Assembly (NCBI GenBank): GCA_026214975.1
Contig: CM047809.1
Span: forward strand, 27,975,375 to 28,039,374
DNA length: 64,000 nucleotides
DNA from: Gentiana macrophylla
Taxonomy: Eukaryota; Streptophyta; Magnoliopsida; Gentianales; Gentianaceae
Reading direction: 5' to 3'
Position 1 is the first letter of the stretch, and every line of letters begins with the position of its first letter. The position numbers and the translations under genes are program-made. Under the pieces are notes generated by a model. That model saw only the letters and a program-made list of their open reading frames with translations. It was not told where the DNA came from and ran no database searches. This document shows positions 60,205 through 64,000 of the stretch, piece by piece.

Positions 60205-61698
60205 TTTGCATCATTTAAACAAAAGAAAATTTATAAACCCTAACTTAGATGCAAAACTAACTCCTAACCGCCAAACACCGGTAGTTGATAGTATAAATGA
60301 GATAAGTAAGGGGTCGATCCACAAGGAATCGGGATGTTGAATCTAATTTTGTTAATCTTTCCAATTGTTACTACCGGTTATTAATAAAACTAAAACAGAT
60401 AAGTAAACCGACAGAGGACTATTAATCCAAAGCCGTGAAACAATAATTGCGTAACCAACATAAATAAAACTACAACTACGAAAAAACAAGAAACTAACGA
60501 ACCCATGATAACGACTAAAGCAATATAACATAGAACAAACATGATCCACCATCCCGCAACCCTTAATTCTTCCCTAGATTATCTTATGGTGATTTAATTC
60601 AAGTTGTGGTTCACCTCTCTTAAGTAATCTTCTATCTCTCGATTTTAAAGATTAACACATCATAAAACGAGGTGCAAGATCTCTCAATCTAACAACCTGT
60701 AGATTCAACCTATCAACTTTCGCTATGTCAAGGTTAAAAATCTCATCTTTCCTATGGTGATCTAAGGTTTACACCGACTTTCGCCATACGGTAAACATCA
60801 ATAGCAATACAACTTTCATATCGATTGCATAACACATAATCAAAGGAAAGAAAACAACTTTAAAATTAAACTCACAAGATCATCCATGGACCGTAAATAA
60901 GTCATTAAAAGTATTACATGATCGCCCCAAGTTCAAAGCTTCGAGAGATCATCATGGCGATCGAACAAGAAAAGGAAAACAAAAGAAGTAAAACCTATCT
61001 ACTTCGATCACCCAAGCACAAGGCTTGGGTGATCGGCCTCGAAGCTGCATGAGCGGCCGCTTCTGTGTTTTTGGTGTGTAAGAAAATCTGATCTATAATG
61101 TCTCTCCGAATGAATCGGAGTCGCCAGATTTATAGGCAAGCGATGCGCATAGCTTCAAACGCCGGTTTCATCTCCGACGCCGCTTGGCCTTTGAACGCCA
61201 GCTCCATTCGAACTCCAGCCCATGCTTTTTCGAGCTCTCATTGATTTCCAAGCCTTGAACGCCGCCAACCCGTAACGCCGGCTCCATTGTAGAACGCCGG
61301 CCCCACTGCTCTCGAGCTTGTTCGATGATTCTTATCCAATATCTCTAACAACCCATCCTTATCCTTTGTAACAAACCTTATCTCTTGATATTCTAGATGA
61401 TTCATGACTTGTCCTCCTTGATCTTATCCTTTTGCTACTTGTCACTTCCAAGCTTGAACACTTGTAAGCTCCTAAATAATGATCAAATGATACCAAAATG
61501 TAATATAATTCCAAATTAACAATAAATCATCAATTAAGCATAAAATTTGATATGTTTTGGAATTAACCCATTGAAAATATCATTTACTCAATATTTCAAT
61601 ATAAAGCTCGATTTCTATGAAAATAATAAGAATACGGGGAAAATTGATATAAAATATATCGGTAAAAACACTACAATTTGACCCTTAACAACACCCCA
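60205..61698 (-). repeat. Putative gypsy-type 3' LTR (element F), left end approximate
   Basis: On the minus strand AAGTAATGGGG is followed by TGTTGTTAAGGGTC (near 61695), a plausible tract and LTR start. It contains six AACGCCGG-type motifs (61157-61300), a TATAAAT box (complement 61128-61134), then GGGTCGATCCACAAGGA (plus strand, near 60312), a segment seen in many plant repeats. The LTR end near 60205 is a guess, and no partner copy is in the window. Confidence 0.45.
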
Positions 61699-64000
61699 TT
61701 ACTTAAACTTTTGTTCGTCCCAAACAAAACAAAACAAAAACATACTATCAAGAATCCACATAACTCGACACTAGATGTAGTCGTGCTCACGACAAGCTAG
61801 TATTCAAAGAAATCGAAGTCACTCGGTGATTGTGTGTGCGTAACCTACTAAACTTCCACCGATCCTCTCTTGATGTATTAAATCAAGCACTAACAAATAT
61901 CCGGTTAAATAAACGAAAGTTTCATTCTCGTCTACAAGACTTACCCTACAAAAATTACTTGTCAAGAATAAAGTAACTAACTCACATTTAAATTCTTTTA
62001 CTTGGTGTCAAGAAAATACCTTTCGTGTCTCTACTGGTTTAGATCAACTCGACTCGTAGTTCTAAAAACACAAACTTCTCTGCCTCAAAAGTATAACACT
62101 CTCCCTACTTTAGAGGCAAACCCCCGAGATCACTCAAACCCGCATCATCCAAGGTAAACCACACTCCCAATCGGGGCAAGATTCAAATGGACTCGAGGTG
62201 AAATTTATCATATATATATATATATAAGATATTATATTCTCGCCCAAACTCTTTGGAAACTCTTGATCGTGTATCTTTCTAACACATTCAAGACTTTTAA
62301 GGTTCTCAAGAACACTAAGGTACCGAGATTCTAACTCGTGAGTATAGTACTAATTTTAACTTTCATCAATGCTAAATAAGTGTTATCTCAGACGAGAGTT
62401 GGCTATCCTTTAACTAACCGAGACTATTTTATATTTGGTTTTTCATCTAATAGTTCGTGAAATGAAATTCAAGTGAGTGTCGATCTACTAAATCTATTCT
62501 GTAATATGACACTTACTCATCGAAAACAACTAAAGGTGCCAGATTATAAAACTAGCATGCAAGTGAAATGACATTACTCGACAAAAACAAAAATTTTGAA
62601 AAATTTAGCATTTTTCATAGAAATATGACTAATATGGCAAAAGAATGTAGATACTAATCCCTTCCCCACACTTAGATTGCAACTTGTCCTCAAGTTGTAC
62701 AGTAAATAAAAAGTTTAGAACTTAGCCGATTGTATTTCCATGCCGGCACTTCGAAAGAAACCCCCAAGAACCAAAATTGCTTGACTATCCTTGGAAATGT
62801 GGAGCATCACAGATCCAAGTAAGCTTGAATAGATCAAGTAGACTTGTGGAGCATCACAGAATACCGACATCGACGTGAAAGCGCACAATAAATATCAAAA
62901 GTGTCCCGTATACTTGATCAAGGCAAAAGAGTCTACGGGAAAAAGAATTATACATTGAAAACACAAGGAGAATAAATCATGTAGATGTTTCGTGATTAAG
63001 CTCGAGATAAGGATGGAACATATACATGGACATTGCAAAATAGTAGGCTAGGTGCAACTACATTACAATGCAAACTACATGATATGTAATCCTAATAAAA
63101 GAAAACGTGAACAAAGCTCAGCCGAGCAAAGTTGTGAAGACAACCCTACAAAGACTACGGCCCTTAAAGAAAAGAAAACAATGCAACTAGATGACATGCA
63201 ACTAAATGAGATGCGTAAATAAAAGAAAATAAAAGAAAGAGAACTAGCCCCTTATTTTGCAACATGACATGTATAAAATAAACGCTCACCAAATAATGAC
63301 AAAGTTACGATAAACGATAAAGGTCGCCCATTACAATGCAAAGCAGTAGACGCGCTTTAAGACTCATCAAAAGTGATAGCATTATGGAAACCAACAAGCT
63401 AGCTATACTAAATGTATATAACTCATATGGCCTCGGACGTAGCATACGGAAAACCGACAAGAGCTACCCATATGAGTTACAAAACAACAAGAAAGCACAT
63501 AAGTCTCAAAGCTTAAAAATTCATCACAAATGTATGTAGCATACGGAAACCGACATTAGCTACTAAATAACAATAAGACCAGCTTATAGCTTACGAGAAC
63601 CGATACCACTATAACTTGCATAGATGAATCAATTATTTAACATGGATTCGTAGACGGAAAGATATACATGCAAATTCGTGACATCTACGTGAAGATACAT
63701 AGCCACGTAAGCTCAAATTAAAAACATCCAAGTTAAATAAAGCAAGAAAAATCAAGACAGAAGAAATTGGAACTCAGATTGTGGTTGGACGCTCGTCCAA
63801 CTATTTGAACGTATGCTCCATCTTTCAAGACGGGCGCTCAAATTGAAAATTTCACACCGAACGGGCGCTTTCAAAGACTCAACCGGGCGCTCCACCAGAT
63901 ATTATAAACTTGACGGGCGCTCGATGCCTTGAACGCCGTCCCATTTCCCAAAATGCACAGAGATAAGGCAGAAAATAACAAAGAACCCAAAAACTAATCA
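61699..64000 (-). mobile_element. gypsy-type element F, 3' untranslated interior, runs off the window
   Basis: No coding domain is readable. CAACTTGAGGACAAGTTGC followed by TCTAAGTGTGGGG on the minus strand (near 62660-62697) is a block typical of the region before the 3' LTR in Athila/Tat-type gypsy elements. A second GC-motif cluster (GGGCGCTC, 63829-63922) lies at the right edge and may start another LTR. A short (TA)n run lies at 62211-62225. Confidence 0.45.
63787..63922. repeat. Cluster of GGGCGCTY motifs
   Basis: Copies at 63829, 63860, 63882 and 63912, with a related GGACGCTCGTCC at 63787. Spacing 22-31 bp. Resembles the motif clusters at 40929 and 61157 in architecture, not in sequence. 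Confidence 0.65.

Overview
The window is repeat-dominated plant nuclear DNA, most likely from a eudicot. The evidence is Ty1/copia elements primed by initiator-tRNA-Met-type sites (TGGTATCAGAG), plant-type Ty3/gypsy gag and LTR pieces, a plant L1-type LINE with a DUF4283-like ORF1, a hAT-type MITE, and a single host gene of the ATL (RING-H2) family. The sequence is AT-rich and carries one 100-N assembly gap (36003-36102). I see no rRNA, tRNA, organelle or bacterial genes and no CRISPR array.

Layout. 206-5058: Ty1/copia element A (+), both short LTRs present, coding region decayed. 5361-12180: decayed LINE (+), split by a 1,688-bp solo copia LTR (9090-10777) with a perfect 5-bp target duplication. 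12191-22089: a gypsy-type LTR (-) split by a complete 9.4-kb copia element B (-, 12466-21877). Right of that LTR come a hairpin, an 11-unit minisatellite, a promoter-like segment, gypsy LTR-like DNA and G-rich repeats (to about 25.1 kb). 25.2-27.24 kb: gypsy LTR, primer site and truncated gag (+). 27243-36001: copia element C (-), whose 5' LTR stops at the gap; the missing end of that LTR is found at 49182-49732. The 13 kb between therefore looks like DNA nested inside C: an Athila-like gypsy remnant (36.6-42.4 kb, +), an unidentified decayed open-reading region (42.4-44.2 kb, -), a copia remnant D (-, 44.2-47.4 kb) and one copy of a 1.55-kb repeat (47605-49143). The second copy of that repeat begins exactly at the outer edge of the C LTR (49733).

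51351-52249: hAT-type MITE with an 8-bp target duplication. 53008-54819: the only recognisable host gene, an ATL42/43-like RING-H2 ubiquitin ligase with TATA box and leader, whose frame is broken by several one-base shifts. 54.88-55.6 kb: MITE-like DNA holding a C-rich simple repeat. 56356-58960: a 2.6-kb gypsy-type solo LTR with a perfect 5-bp duplication. 59126-59411: fold-back element. 60.2-64.0 kb: the 3' part of a gypsy-like element on the minus strand.

Apart from the ATL gene the genes do not act together. Coding regions are retroelement polyproteins (gag, protease, integrase, reverse transcriptase, RNase H) in various stages of decay. I found no clearly new biological system. The most informative structures are the nested insertions, tandem repeats inside retroelement untranslated regions, and short GC-rich motifs clustered upstream of the TATA box in unrelated gypsy LTRs. 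Lineage names within copia and gypsy are inferences from motifs, not from alignments.
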